The notes beneath the pieces were generated by a model. The model made no database searches. It was not told the origin of the DNA and saw only the letters and a program-made list of their open reading frames with translations. Shown piece after piece: positions 1 to 7,964 of a DNA stretch of 55,389 bases. The DNA comes from an uncultured Clostridium sp. (GTDB taxonomy: Bacteria > Bacillota > Clostridia > Oscillospirales > Oscillospiraceae), in contig CAJFVL010000004.1 in NCBI GenBank assembly GCA_904420465.1, positions 1 through 55,389 on the forward strand, written 5' to 3'. The stretch's first letter is position 1. Each line of letters begins with the position of its first letter. Position numbers and translations under genes: made by a program.

Positions 1-872
1 TCCAGATTTTCCTTGATGGGCGCAAACTGGCCGGGGTACTCCCGGTCGATCGAGGTAGTCAGGTTCCCGTCGGCCAGCTTCTGCGTGGCCTCCACAATAT
101 CGCCCACGATGCTGCTGACAATCTCCTGGGAGTCACGGACCGCCTGGCACAGCGTCCCGATCTCATTTTCAGCAGCGTAGTCCACACCGTAGGACAAATC
201 GCCGTGGCTGAATGCCACCACAGCCTCCTCCGCCTGCTTCAGCGGCTTTACCGTGCTGCGTATCGTTCTCAGATTCATCAGGATGCTGATCACGCAGGCC
301 GCCGCCAGCAGGGCGATCATGACAACGCGGTCCCGGGCAATCCGGCCTTCCACCTGTGCGATCTGTTCGTTTCCGTTCTGCTGCACCTGCTGCTTCAGCT
401 CATCTCCCTGCGCCACCGCCGTCTCCAGCCGCGGCGTGCACTGGGTCTGAATCAGCTGCCGGGCCTGCTCCAGGTCCCCCGCCTCCAGAGCGGCGCAGAT
501 ATCAGCAAAGGTGGATTCCCAGTTCCGCACCGCATTCACATAGGCCTCATCCAGGCCGTCTGTCCCGCTGTATAACTTCTCAATGGTGGCCAGCGCGGTC
601 TCAATCTCCGCCTCCGCGGCCTCGATCTCCGCCACCTGCGCGGCATCATACCCGGAAAGCGCCATGTCCCGGATCTGCCGGGCGATGGAGTTGACCTCCT
701 CTGAACTGGTCTGCACCGCGTCTGTAATCGCCACCGCTCCGCTCAGAATCTCTTCGTATCCGCTTCTTACGCTGCCCGTGCTCCAAATGGATACCGCCGT
801 CAGCACGATCATCAGGACCAGTGTGATCACCATGGATGTGATCAATCGCGTACCGAATTTCATGTTCTTCAT
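1..872 (-). CDS. Methyl-accepting chemotaxis protein, N-terminal part (cut by window edge)
   Basis: Transmembrane chemoreceptor that passes ligand information to the CheA/CheW array. About 290 residues are present. A short basic start (MKNMKFGTRL) leads into a first membrane helix at about residues 10-30. A helical extracellular region of about 150 residues follows, of the four-helix-bundle kind, then a second membrane helix at about 183-200 and a HAMP-like linker starting with the TVKPL proline motif near 209. The cytoplasmic signalling hairpin lies beyond base 1. The ATG at 872 is chosen because GGAGG lies 8 bases upstream. It follows the ABC ATPase gene by about 40 bp on the same strand, with no obvious promoter between. 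The ligand cannot be inferred. Family assignment is confident from architecture, although the diagnostic C-terminal hairpin is outside the window. Confidence 0.88.
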   Translation of the reverse strand, partial: MKNMKFGTRLITSMVITLVLMIVLTAVSIWSTGSVRSGYEEILSGAVAITDAVQTSSEEVNSIARQIRDMALSGYDAAQVAEIEAAEAEIETALATIEKLYSGTDGLDEAYVNAVRNWESTFADICAALEAGDLEQARQLIQTQCTPRLETAVAQGDELKQQVQQNGNEQIAQVEGRIARDRVVMIALLAAACVISILMNLRTIRSTVKPLKQAEEAVVAFSHGDLSYGVDYAAENEIGTLCQAVRDSQEIVSSIVGDIVEATQKLADGNLTTSIDREYPGQFAPIKENL

Positions 873-911
873 ACATTCTACCTCCTAAAGCTTCCTTCTG
901 TCCGCCGGCAG

Positions 912-1616
912 CTACATCACATCTCCATACCGGCCCTTCTGCACATCCCCAAGGATCCGGCCGTCCACCAAGGTGATCACCCGCTTGCGCATCAGATTTA
1001 CAAACTGCCTGGCATGGGTGGCCATGATAACCGTGGTGCCCCGGTGGTTCAGCTCATCAATCAAATGAAACAGATCCCATATTGTATCCTCATCCAGGCT
1101 GGCGGTCAGCTCATCCAGCACCAGAATCGGCGGGCTGTTGACAATGGCCCGGGCCAACTCCACCCGCCGGCACTCCCCCAAAGAGAGCTCCACCGGATAC
1201 TTCTCCCCGACGTGCTTCAGCCCCACCATGTCCAAAGACTTCTGAATCCGCTCCTCCATGGAGCCTTTGCTCCGCCTGCGTCCCAGCAGGGCCGCCATGG
1301 ACAGATTTTCCCGTATGGTGCGCTTGCGCATCAGCTGGGAAATCTGCGGGACATACCCAATGTCGTTGGCCCGCTGTCGCTGGCTGAAGCGGTAGCGGGC
1401 GTTGATATCCTCGTGCTCGAAATAAACCCTGCCGCCGGTCGGCCTGATGACTCCGGCAATCAGCTGCAGCAGGGTGCTCTTCCCCGCTCCGCTGCTGCCT
1501 GTGACAAACACAAATTCCTGCTGCTCAATGGTCAGGTCAATCTCCTGCACCGCCGGCACATTTCTTTTTTCCTGCCGGTAGTATTTGCTCACCTTTTCCA
1601 ACCGGATCTGCGGCAT
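912..1616 (-). CDS. FtsE-like ABC transporter ATP-binding protein
   Basis: ATPase subunit of an ABC system, 234 residues, of the FtsE/LolD/MacB type that works with an FtsX-like membrane protein. Visible motifs are Walker A GSSGAGKST at residues 40-48, a Q-loop glutamine near 91, the signature LSLGE at 144-148, Walker B ILVLDE at 164-169 and the H-loop histidine near 201. Walker B is followed by Leu where Pro is usual. No FtsX or other permease gene lies next to it; the neighbours are a chemoreceptor downstream and a divergent peptidase. FtsE/FtsX normally controls peptidoglycan hydrolases during division, but without a partner the role is open. The ATG at 1616 has a GAGAGG-like ribosome site upstream. 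Confidence 0.85.
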   Translation of the reverse strand: MPQIRLEKVSKYYRQEKRNVPAVQEIDLTIEQQEFVFVTGSSGAGKSTLLQLIAGVIRPTGGRVYFEHEDINARYRFSQRQRANDIGYVPQISQLMRKRTIRENLSMAALLGRRRSKGSMEERIQKSLDMVGLKHVGEKYPVELSLGECRRVELARAIVNSPPILVLDELTASLDEDTIWDLFHLIDELNHRGTTVIMATHARQFVNLMRKRVITLVDGRILGDVQKGRYGDVM

Positions 1617-1634
1617 AGTCCGCTTCCTCTCTAC

Positions 1635-1663
1635 TATACAGCCGAGTCAATCTCTGATATAAT
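1635..1663 (+). promoter_or_regulatory. Vegetative-type promoter for the C39-like peptidase gene
   Basis: A perfect TATAAT (1658-1663) is preceded by TGA, giving an extended -10. TATACA (1635-1640, four of six matches to TTGACA) lies 17 bp upstream. The predicted start near 1670 falls almost on the ribosome site, so the leader would be very short. Prediction from sequence only. Confidence 0.5.
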
Positions 1664-1686
1664 CCTCCAAGGAGGAGTTGATCCCA

Positions 1687-2571
1687 TTGTCCCGTCAAAA
1701 AAATTCCCGCCGCAGGCACCGGCTGGCGCCGTGGCTTCTGCTGGCCCTTCTGTGTATCGGCGCGGCTGAACTGGCCGTCTGCCGGTTTGCCGACCCGGCC
1801 CTGTTCCGGCGCATCACCGCTCCGGTAACCGGGCTGTTCCGGTCCGTCCGGTCGGCTGGGACTCAGCTGGCCGAGCAGGCCGCCGGACTGCTTTCTTCCC
1901 CGGCAGAGGAGCCTTATGAGGAGGCCCCCGTCCAGCAGCTGGCCGGAGATCCCGCCATTCAGCAGACGCCTCCCGCCCAGGACCCGGCCATCACCGAGCT
2001 GATTGACCTCCACGGCCGGGAAATCCTCACCGGCGGAGTGGTCGATATTGTCTATTACAATCAGGGCGAGGAGCCCTGGGCCAGCCAATCCTTCGGCCCC
2101 GATCCCATTGCCGGCTACGGCTGCGGGCCCACGGCCCTCGCCATGCTGATCTCTTCTCTCACCGACCAGGACACGGACCCCGCTCAAATGGCCCAATGGG
2201 CCTACGAGGAGGGGTACTGCGCCCCGGGCAGCGGCTCTTACCTGTCCATTGTGGAGGGTACAGCCAGCGCATACGGGCTGGAGGCCGTGCCCTGCCGGGA
2301 CTTCAGCGCCGACACCCTGTGTCAGGAGCTGTCCTCTGGCCATATTTTTGTGGCTTTGATGGGGCCGGGACATTTCACCAGCTCCGGCCACTTCATCCTG
2401 CTGCGGGGGGTAACCCTCCGGGGCGAGGTTCTGGTTGCGGACCCCAACAGCCGGGATCGCAGCCTGGCCGCCTGGGACCCGCAGCTCATTCTGGACGAGC
2501 TGTCAGCCAGCCGGTCCTCCGGCGCTCCTCTCTGGCGCTTTTCCACACTGGAGCCAGTCCCTTTGTCCTGA
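1687..2571 (+). CDS. Membrane-anchored or secreted C39-like cysteine peptidase family protein
   Basis: Papain-fold protein of the peptidase C39-like group, probably acting outside the membrane. A basic N-terminus is followed by a hydrophobic segment at about residues 14-32, then a low-complexity Pro/Glu/Ala linker to about residue 100. The C-terminal domain shows YNQGEEPW, the nucleophile motif GYGCGPTA (Cys near 146), a GHFTSSGHF histidine motif (His near 235) and DPNS (Asp near 252), the expected Cys-His-Asp order. The TTG at 1687 is preferred because AAGGAGG lies 11 bases upstream; the TTG at 1678 is only 2 bases from it. No transporter with an N-terminal C39 domain is nearby, so it is a stand-alone enzyme of unknown substrate. 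The gene ends before a convergent terminator hairpin. Confidence 0.78.
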   Translation: MSRQKNSRRRHRLAPWLLLALLCIGAAELAVCRFADPALFRRITAPVTGLFRSVRSAGTQLAEQAAGLLSSPAEEPYEEAPVQQLAGDPAIQQTPPAQDPAITELIDLHGREILTGGVVDIVYYNQGEEPWASQSFGPDPIAGYGCGPTALAMLISSLTDQDTDPAQMAQWAYEEGYCAPGSGSYLSIVEGTASAYGLEAVPCRDFSADTLCQELSSGHIFVALMGPGHFTSSGHFILLRGVTLRGEVLVADPNSRDRSLAAWDPQLILDELSASRSSGAPLWRFSTLEPVPLS

Positions 2572-2597
2572 GCTCCAATTCCCTTCGCGGCATCAAG

Positions 2598-2630
2598 TTC
2601 CCTCTGCCAGCCCGGCGCCGGCAGAGGGAA
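2598..2630. terminator. Terminator hairpin between convergent genes
   Basis: An 11-bp perfect stem (2598-2608 with 2620-2630, TTCCCTCTGCC and its complement) surrounds an 11-base loop. It lies between the plus-strand peptidase gene and the minus-strand fliD-fliS operon, which both end here. The following T-run is weak (TATTTC on the plus strand). Confidence 0.6.
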
Positions 2631-2640
2631 TATTTCAGCT

Positions 2641-3051
2641 TTACCGCGCCTCATGTTCCGCAGCTCCATAAAAGGAGCGGCCGCCGGCCAGCCGCCGGTT
2701 CAGCCGGCGGTCCGCCTGGATCACCCGATCCAGCAGAGCCCGGTTTTTATTTACCAGGGCGGACAGCACACGGCCGTCCCCCTCTTCCCTCCGCTGGCCG
2801 GACAGCACCTGGCGCAGCCGCTCTCCGTCCTCCCTGGGCAGGGCGGCGCACTGCTTCCGAAGCAGCTCCTTCCACTCCTGCAGACGGTTGATCTGCTCCT
2901 GGCGCATCCCCAAAAACATCTGTGCCGATACCTGGTCCCGGCGGTCCAGGGCAGAGGACAGTTCTGCGGTAAGGTCCTGCACCTCGGTCAGCTCCAAATA
3001 CATCTTCCGCTCCAGAGCGGCGGCGGCATCCCAATCCCGCTTGCTCAGCAT
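2641..3051 (-). CDS. FliT/FlgN-like small flagellar chaperone candidate
   Basis: A 136-residue, highly charged, helical protein directly downstream of fliS. I do not recognise a specific family motif. Length, predicted all-helical character (many Glu, Arg, Leu and Gln) and position after fliD-fliS match FliT-type export chaperones, which hold FliD before secretion. The ATG at 3051 is chosen because GAGGTGG lies 6 bases upstream. The start lies inside the end of fliS, suggesting translational coupling. A GTG 15 bases upstream would also keep the frame. The assignment rests on context more than sequence, and FlgN is an equal possibility. Confidence 0.6.
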   Translation of the reverse strand: MLSKRDWDAAAALERKMYLELTEVQDLTAELSSALDRRDQVSAQMFLGMRQEQINRLQEWKELLRKQCAALPREDGERLRQVLSGQRREEGDGRVLSALVNKNRALLDRVIQADRRLNRRLAGGRSFYGAAEHEAR

Positions 3052-3062
3052 ATCCGGCCACC

Positions 3063-3437
3063 TCACCGCTCGGTCTGATTCTTGTCCGCCTGCCGGAAGC
3101 TGTCCCGCAGCTCGGAGGCCATTCCCTTCACCCGGGCCAGCTCGGTGGCGTTTCGCCCCGCCTTCACCCGGCTGAGCTCATAGCAGAAATACTCGTACAG
3201 CTGGCTGAGATTTTGGCTGATGGGATATTTCCGGTCCAGGGTGCTGTCAAGATAGCGGATAATCTCCAGGCTTCTGTCCACCGCCCCTTCAAAAACGGGG
3301 TACTGCTCCCGCCTCAGCTCCAGCTCCGCCTGGGTCAGGCGCTTGATCAGCTCGTCATAGAGCAGCAGAAGCAGCTCCCCCTGCGTCATGGTGTTCAAGG
3401 AGTTTTCCCGGTAGCGCTGATACCCTCTCATATCCAT
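3063..3437 (-). CDS. fliS: Flagellar export chaperone FliS
   Basis: Cytoplasmic chaperone that binds the C-terminus of flagellin and keeps it unfolded until export. The 124-residue length is typical. The family features are a YQRYRENSLNT start, the TQGELLLLLYDELIKRL helix, and the central helix containing YLDSTLDRKYPISQNL followed by LYEYFCYEL. The gene sits about 30 bp after fliD, the classic late operon arrangement. AAAGGA precedes the ATG at 3437; a second in-frame ATG two codons later is also possible. Flagellin itself is not in this window. Confidence 0.95.
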   Translation of the reverse strand: MDMRGYQRYRENSLNTMTQGELLLLLYDELIKRLTQAELELRREQYPVFEGAVDRSLEIIRYLDSTLDRKYPISQNLSQLYEYFCYELSRVKAGRNATELARVKGMASELRDSFRQADKNQTER

Positions 3438-3468
3438 AGGCGCCCAGTTCCTTTCTCAGACTGCCCCA

Positions 3469-6051
3469 TCAATAGCCGCCCATCAAGCCGGCCAGGGAGG
3501 AGCTCTGCGCATTCATCTGATTGATCAGCACCTCCAGCCGGGTAAACTGGTTGGTGTAGTAGTCCACCCGGTCAGAGATCTTGTCCTGCCACTTTTCAAT
3601 CTGCTCGTCGATCTCGTTCATCCGGTCCAGCATGGTGTTGTCCAGCGCCGCTGTGGGCGCATACTGGGAACCGGCCTTTTCAATCAGAATTCCCTTGGTG
3701 GCCCCGGTGGTGGACGCATAGCGGTCCGTAATCTCCTGAATGGAGGCCATCAGGCCGTCGGTGGCCGCGCCGTTCTCCTGGCTTTTGGTAAAGGCGTCCC
3801 GCACCTGGTCCGGATTGCTCTCCAGTGCCTGACGCAGGGCCGTCTCGTCCAGGCTGATGGTGGTCAGCCCATCCTCGTAGCTGGTCTGAATCCCGATGGA
3901 GCGGAGAGCGGCGCCGTCCGCCCCGCCGGGCGTCACCGCGCTGCGCAGGGCGCTGTACAGGGAGGACAGGTCGCTGTCCATGAACAAAATGCCGGTTTTG
4001 GCCTTTTCCTCATAGGCCTCGATGGCGCTCTCGCTCATGTCCGCCCGGTCCTCGTCCGTCAGGGGATCATAAGGATTCCCATTGGACTGCTCCAGCGGCA
4101 TGTCGGAGTAGGCCTTCTTGACCTCGCTGACGATGGCGTTGTAGTCCTCCACCATCTGCTTGACCGCGTCCACAATGGTGTCAGCGTCAGTCTTGCTGGT
4201 AAAGGTGACGGCCTCCCCCCCGGTAAAGAAAGAACCGGCGTTCCTGGTACCGGCAGCCTCGTCCGCCACGGACTGAGACACCTCGTCGCTGGTGATGGGA
4301 CCATCATCCGGGTCCCGCTCGGCGGCGTTGAAGGTGCCGCTGATGGTCACTGTCATGCCGTCCAGGTCAAAGGTGTTGCTGCTGCGGGAGTAGGTGCGGG
4401 TCTCTCCATTGATGGTGGCCTGGAACACCGCGTCCTGGCCGGCGGTATAGCCGGTGAGCGTCTTGTCATCCGGGTCCACGGCCTTTCCTCCGAAAAGGAC
4501 GGCGGCCAGGTCGCTGGCCTTCCCCTGCTCATCCACAGTGCCGTACTCAATACGGCCTCCCTCGCCGGTCTCTTTGGCGGTGAATACGAACTGGTTGGTG
4601 AGCTGGGAGTAGCTGACGCTGACCCCGGCGTCGGCGTTGGAGTTGATGGCGTTCATCACCGTCTCCATGGCGGTGTCAGCGGTATAGCGGCCCACCTCCA
4701 CCCCGTTGATGGTCAGGCTGTACAGCTTCTTGCCGTCGGCATTGAGCAGATTGCCCTGGGCGTCGGTGCGGTTGCCCGCCTCGTCGTGCCAGGTGCCGTC
4801 GGCCCCCTCGGTGATGGCCCCCGTGCCCTGCACCGCTTTCAGGCCGCCCATGTCCTCCCCCAGCAGGTCCGCCAGGGATTTGCTGGTGTCCAGATAGGAG
4901 GTCAGGGCCCCGTCCTCCATCCCCATCAGCTCGCCGGCGGTGGAGGAGACGGAGAAGGTATTCCCCTCGGCCGCGGTGAAGCTCAGCTTCTTATCCACGG
5001 TGAGCGCCGCTGTGATTTTCCCGCTGCCGAAGGCGTCGCCCAGCTTTTCATTGAGGAGCGTGACAAAATCACCGGCAAAGTCAGTGGAATCCTTGGGCAG
5101 CCCGTCCAGCTTGATCTGCTTGGTCTGGCCGTTGAGGGTGACGCTGACCGTCTTGTCGGACAGGTACTCGGCGGTGTTTACCTCTTTGACCGCAGGTCCT
5201 TTGACCTGGATGGAGAACGTGTCCGCGTCGTTTTTCACGGCGTCACTCAGGTTGTTCACCCGGTCGGCAAAGTTTCCGCTGGCACCGCTGATGGCGACCT
5301 TGTTGCCCGCACCCAGCTTGTCCGTCAAGGTGACCTCGCCCTTGTCGTTGATGTCAAAGCCGATCACCTCGTCGGCAGAGTACAGGGTGCCGCCGATGGA
5401 GACCTCCTGTTCAGCCAGCTTCTCGTTGACCGCCTTCTTGAACGCCTCCACATCCAGTCCGTCATTCAGCTCGCCGAATTTCTCCAGCTCACCGAAATTC
5501 AGGGTCACGTTCTGGTTTCCATAGCTCAAGGTCAGCGAGCCGTCCATGGTGCTCACCTTTGTGGTGTCGCCCAGGTCCACCGGGTCGCCGGAGACGGTGA
5601 CCTTCCCTCCCTGAGACTGTGCGCCCAGGGTATTGTTTACGGAATACCGGGCGGCCGTGGCCAGCTGGGCCACCGCGTTGAGCGTCACGTCGCTGTTGGT
5701 CTTGCCCACGGCGCTGACCAGGCCGGCAAACTCGCCGGCGGTGGTGGTGATCACCGCGTTATTAAAAAAGGTATTGCTGAGCAGGTTCGTGGCGGAGGTG
5801 TAGGAGGTATATTTCCGCGCAAACTCCACCAGTTTATCCGAAATGCTCTGGTATGCCTCCTGCTGCCACTGCAGCACCGTGCGGTCCTGCTCCAGCTGGG
5901 TAATCTTCTGCTGGTAGCCCTGAACCATTCCCTCAATCAGAGCCTCCGTATCCAGGCCGCTTGCCAGCCCGGAGATAATATTGGTGGTCCGATTCCCATA
6001 GATGCTGCTGGTGGAGGAGTTGCTCCCCGTCAGGCTGCCAATGGACGCCAT
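3469..6051 (-). CDS. fliD: Flagellar hook-associated protein 2 (filament cap FliD), enlarged
   Basis: Forms the cap at the tip of the filament and folds flagellin as it emerges. The N-terminal domain is conserved (SGLASGLDTEALIEGMV, then a coiled coil around KITQLEQDRTVLQWQQEAYQ), and so is the C-terminal coil (DRVDYYTNQFTRLEVLINQM). At 860 residues it is well above the usual roughly 450-700, owing to long surface-exposed middle domains rich in Asp, Gly and Thr. The ATG at 6051 has AAAGGAG upstream. The gene leads the fliD-fliS-FliT-like operon behind a sigma-28-type promoter at 6172-6197, as expected for a late gene. The extra middle region is probably antigenically variable; this is inference. 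Confidence 0.95.
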   Translation of the reverse strand: MASIGSLTGSNSSTSSIYGNRTTNIISGLASGLDTEALIEGMVQGYQQKITQLEQDRTVLQWQQEAYQSISDKLVEFARKYTSYTSATNLLSNTFFNNAVITTTAGEFAGLVSAVGKTNSDVTLNAVAQLATAARYSVNNTLGAQSQGGKVTVSGDPVDLGDTTKVSTMDGSLTLSYGNQNVTLNFGELEKFGELNDGLDVEAFKKAVNEKLAEQEVSIGGTLYSADEVIGFDINDKGEVTLTDKLGAGNKVAISGASGNFADRVNNLSDAVKNDADTFSIQVKGPAVKEVNTAEYLSDKTVSVTLNGQTKQIKLDGLPKDSTDFAGDFVTLLNEKLGDAFGSGKITAALTVDKKLSFTAAEGNTFSVSSTAGELMGMEDGALTSYLDTSKSLADLLGEDMGGLKAVQGTGAITEGADGTWHDEAGNRTDAQGNLLNADGKKLYSLTINGVEVGRYTADTAMETVMNAINSNADAGVSVSYSQLTNQFVFTAKETGEGGRIEYGTVDEQGKASDLAAVLFGGKAVDPDDKTLTGYTAGQDAVFQATINGETRTYSRSSNTFDLDGMTVTISGTFNAAERDPDDGPITSDEVSQSVADEAAGTRNAGSFFTGGEAVTFTSKTDADTIVDAVKQMVEDYNAIVSEVKKAYSDMPLEQSNGNPYDPLTDEDRADMSESAIEAYEEKAKTGILFMDSDLSSLYSALRSAVTPGGADGAALRSIGIQTSYEDGLTTISLDETALRQALESNPDQVRDAFTKSQENGAATDGLMASIQEITDRYASTTGATKGILIEKAGSQYAPTAALDNTMLDRMNEIDEQIEKWQDKISDRVDYYTNQFTRLEVLINQMNAQSSSLAGLMGGY

Positions 6052-6171
6052 ATCTGTCTCACTCCTTTTGATAAGGAACCTTGTAAGCGGTCCTTTCTTT
6101 CATTGACATTCCACACATTTTTGAGTAAAATTGATTTGTTCCATGCTTTACTCCTTACTTCCTCACTTTTT

Positions 6172-6197
6172 ATATCGTCCCGGTTGATCAAAAATTA
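6172..6197 (-). promoter_or_regulatory. Sigma-28 (FliA/SigD)-type promoter for fliD-fliS
   Basis: On the minus strand, TAAT (6194-6197) and GACGATAT (6172-6179) are separated by 14 bp. The Bacillus SigD consensus is TAAA, about 15 bp, GCCGATAT; the -10 matches at seven of eight positions. The cheA promoter at 50369-50394 has the same layout, which supports both. Confidence 0.7.
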
Positions 6198-6275
6198 AGA
6201 GGCGGACCTGTATTTTCTTGCAGACGGGTCTGCTTGTTTGTCTTGCCGGCGGCGTTGAAAGGAGAAGCAGGGATT

Positions 6276-7070
6276 ATGTCCACCTCGATCATTGCCGTTA
6301 CCAACCAAAAAGGCGGCGTTGGGAAAACCACAACCGCCTGTGCTCTTTTGTCCTGTCTGCACCACCGGGGGGCCAGGGTGCTCGGCGTGGACCTGGACCC
6401 GCAGGGGAGCCTGAGCTTCAGTCTGGGGCTGGACATCGAGCACTGCACCACCGTCTACGATGTGTTCCGCGGGACTGCGGCCCCCGAGCAGGCGCTCGTC
6501 CATACCGAGACCTGCGACGTGCTGCCCGCCAACATTCTGCTGTCGGCGGCGGAGCTGGAGTTCAACAAGCCCGGGCGGGAGTTTCTGCTGAAAACCGCCC
6601 TATCCAAGATTCAGGACCGCTACGATTTCATTGTCATTGACACGCCCCCCGCCCTGAACATCCTGACCGTAAACGCCTATGTCTGTACCGACGGACTGAT
6701 CATCCCCATGGCCCCGGAGGTACTCAGCCTGCTGGGGGTCTCCCAGATCAAGGAGACCATTGACAGCGTCCGGGATTACTACAACTCCCGGCTCAGGGTA
6801 ATGGGCATTCTGCTCACGCGCTTCAACGCCCGCCTCAATCTGAACCGTGAGATGCTGGACCTGTCCCAGCAGATGGCCGCTCAGCTGGGCACCAAGGTCT
6901 TTCAGGCCAAAATTCACAGCAGCGTTTCGGTGGCTGCCGCCCCCGCCCACGGCATCAGCATCATCGACTATGCCCCGGCCTCAAAGCCCGCCCAGGACTA
7001 TGAGCAGCTGTGTGACGAGATTCTGGGGCCGGCCTTCCCCCGCCGGACTGACGCCGGGAGGGATGCGTAA
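6276..7070 (+). CDS. ParA/Soj-family ATPase
   Basis: A 264-residue P-loop ATPase of the ParA/MinD superfamily, which positions DNA or protein cargo by ATP-dependent dimerisation. The deviant Walker A KGGVGKTT is at residues 12-19, the DLDPQG motif follows at about 40-45, and Walker B is in FIVIDTPP. The ATG at 6276 is preferred, with AAAGGAG 11 bases upstream. There is no ParB gene and no FlhF; the next gene, overlapping by one base, is a ComFB-domain protein. It is closer to Soj/ParA than to FlhG/YlxH in motif spelling. In a flagellar and chemotaxis locus its cargo could be a chemoreceptor array or the motor, but that is inference. Confidence 0.85.
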   Translation: MSTSIIAVTNQKGGVGKTTTACALLSCLHHRGARVLGVDLDPQGSLSFSLGLDIEHCTTVYDVFRGTAAPEQALVHTETCDVLPANILLSAAELEFNKPGREFLLKTALSKIQDRYDFIVIDTPPALNILTVNAYVCTDGLIIPMAPEVLSLLGVSQIKETIDSVRDYYNSRLRVMGILLTRFNARLNLNREMLDLSQQMAAQLGTKVFQAKIHSSVSVAAAPAHGISIIDYAPASKPAQDYEQLCDEILGPAFPRRTDAGRDA

Positions 7071-7918
7071 TGGCGGGAAAGTCCAGCAAGGGAAACCGGA
7101 GCAGCAAGACGGCCCATGTTCTCAATCTTCTCTCCGGCGCACCGTCTCAGGAGCATCCGCCCCAGGCCGCGCCGGAACAGCCCGTCCCCTCCCCGGAGTC
7201 CCGGGAGACGGCGGCGGAGACGGCGCCTCCCCCGCCCCCTGAGCCTTCCCTGTCTCAGCCCTCTGCCCGCCGCCTCTCTCCCCCCATTCTGGAGGTGGCC
7301 CGCAGCAACAACGAGGCCCTGTCCGAGCAGATCCGCCAGGCCCTGGAGCGCTCCCTGGAGGAGGATCTGGGGGAGCTGCCCCAGGAGGAAGCCACTCCCG
7401 ACCCGTCCATCCAGGCGGAGGAGGACGGCCCTTCCCCTTTGGAGCCGGAGCCTGACCTGGAAGCGGACAAGATATTCCCCCAGAACCCCGCCCCCGCTGC
7501 GGAATCCCCGGCTTCCCCTTCGGAGGGAGCATCCTCTCCCCAGTCCCCGGTCCAGCCCCCGGAAAACGTACCGGCCGCCCCTCCTCAGGAGGCCGCCTCT
7601 CCCGGCCTGCAGCCCGGAATGGAGGCACTGAACGTCATGGAGCTGCTGGTGGACGAAAAGCTGGATCGCTATGTGAAGCTGTTCGGTCTGTGCCACTGTC
7701 CCCGCTGTCTGGCCGACACCAAGGCGCTGGCTTTGACCCGCCTGCCCGCCAAATATGTGGTTCTGTCCTCCTCCGTCAAGCCCCCGCGTCTGAGCCTGTA
7801 CCGCTCCCGGTACGACTCGGAGGTCACCACCCAGATCATTTACGCCTGCAAATCGGTTCTGGACAGCCCCCGGCACACCCCGGAGGATTTAGGCCAGCAG
7901 CCGTCCAGTGAAAATTGA
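7070..7918 (+). CDS. Disordered protein with C-terminal ComFB domain
   Basis: A 282-residue protein. Residues 1-180 are mostly low complexity (Pro, Glu, Ala, Ser), with one likely amphipathic helix at about 70-100. Residues 185-268 match the ComFB (late competence) domain: NVMELLVDEKLDRYVKLF, a CHCPRC cysteine cluster (C208, C210, C213), DTKALALTRLPAKYV, and a final helix ending SPRH. ComFB proteins have been reported in recent years as cyclic-dinucleotide receptors; that is external knowledge. The start overlaps the ParA stop (TAATG), so the two are almost certainly co-translated. The disordered arm could tether ParA. A strong terminator follows. Confidence 0.72.
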   Translation: MAGKSSKGNRSSKTAHVLNLLSGAPSQEHPPQAAPEQPVPSPESRETAAETAPPPPPEPSLSQPSARRLSPPILEVARSNNEALSEQIRQALERSLEEDLGELPQEEATPDPSIQAEEDGPSPLEPEPDLEADKIFPQNPAPAAESPASPSEGASSPQSPVQPPENVPAAPPQEAASPGLQPGMEALNVMELLVDEKLDRYVKLFGLCHCPRCLADTKALALTRLPAKYVVLSSSVKPPRLSLYRSRYDSEVTTQIIYACKSVLDSPRHTPEDLGQQPSSEN

Positions 7919-7920
7919 AG

Positions 7921-7964
7921 CCGCCGCACCGGAGCAGCTGTCTCCGGTGCGGCGGTCCCTTTTT
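7921..7964. terminator. Strong Rho-independent terminator, also closing the motility operon
   Basis: A 14-bp perfect stem (7921-7934 with 7942-7955) with a 7-base loop is followed by CCTTTTTC on the plus strand. It ends the parA-comFB pair. From the other side, the same stem follows the PilZ gene at the end of the 33-gene minus-strand operon. Confidence 0.85.

Noticed and set aside
4786-6198. Long plus-strand open frame opposite fliD
   Set aside because: It is the GC-rich complement of a confident gene, has no ribosome site and gives a protein of biased composition. Similar long antisense frames opposite the GGDEF-EAL gene, flhA and the surface-protein genes were rejected for the same reason.
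6276-7070. Naming the ParA gene flhG
   Set aside because: FlhG/YlxH usually follows flhF and has a different N-terminal activation helix. This protein starts directly with a Soj-like fold and is paired with a ComFB gene.
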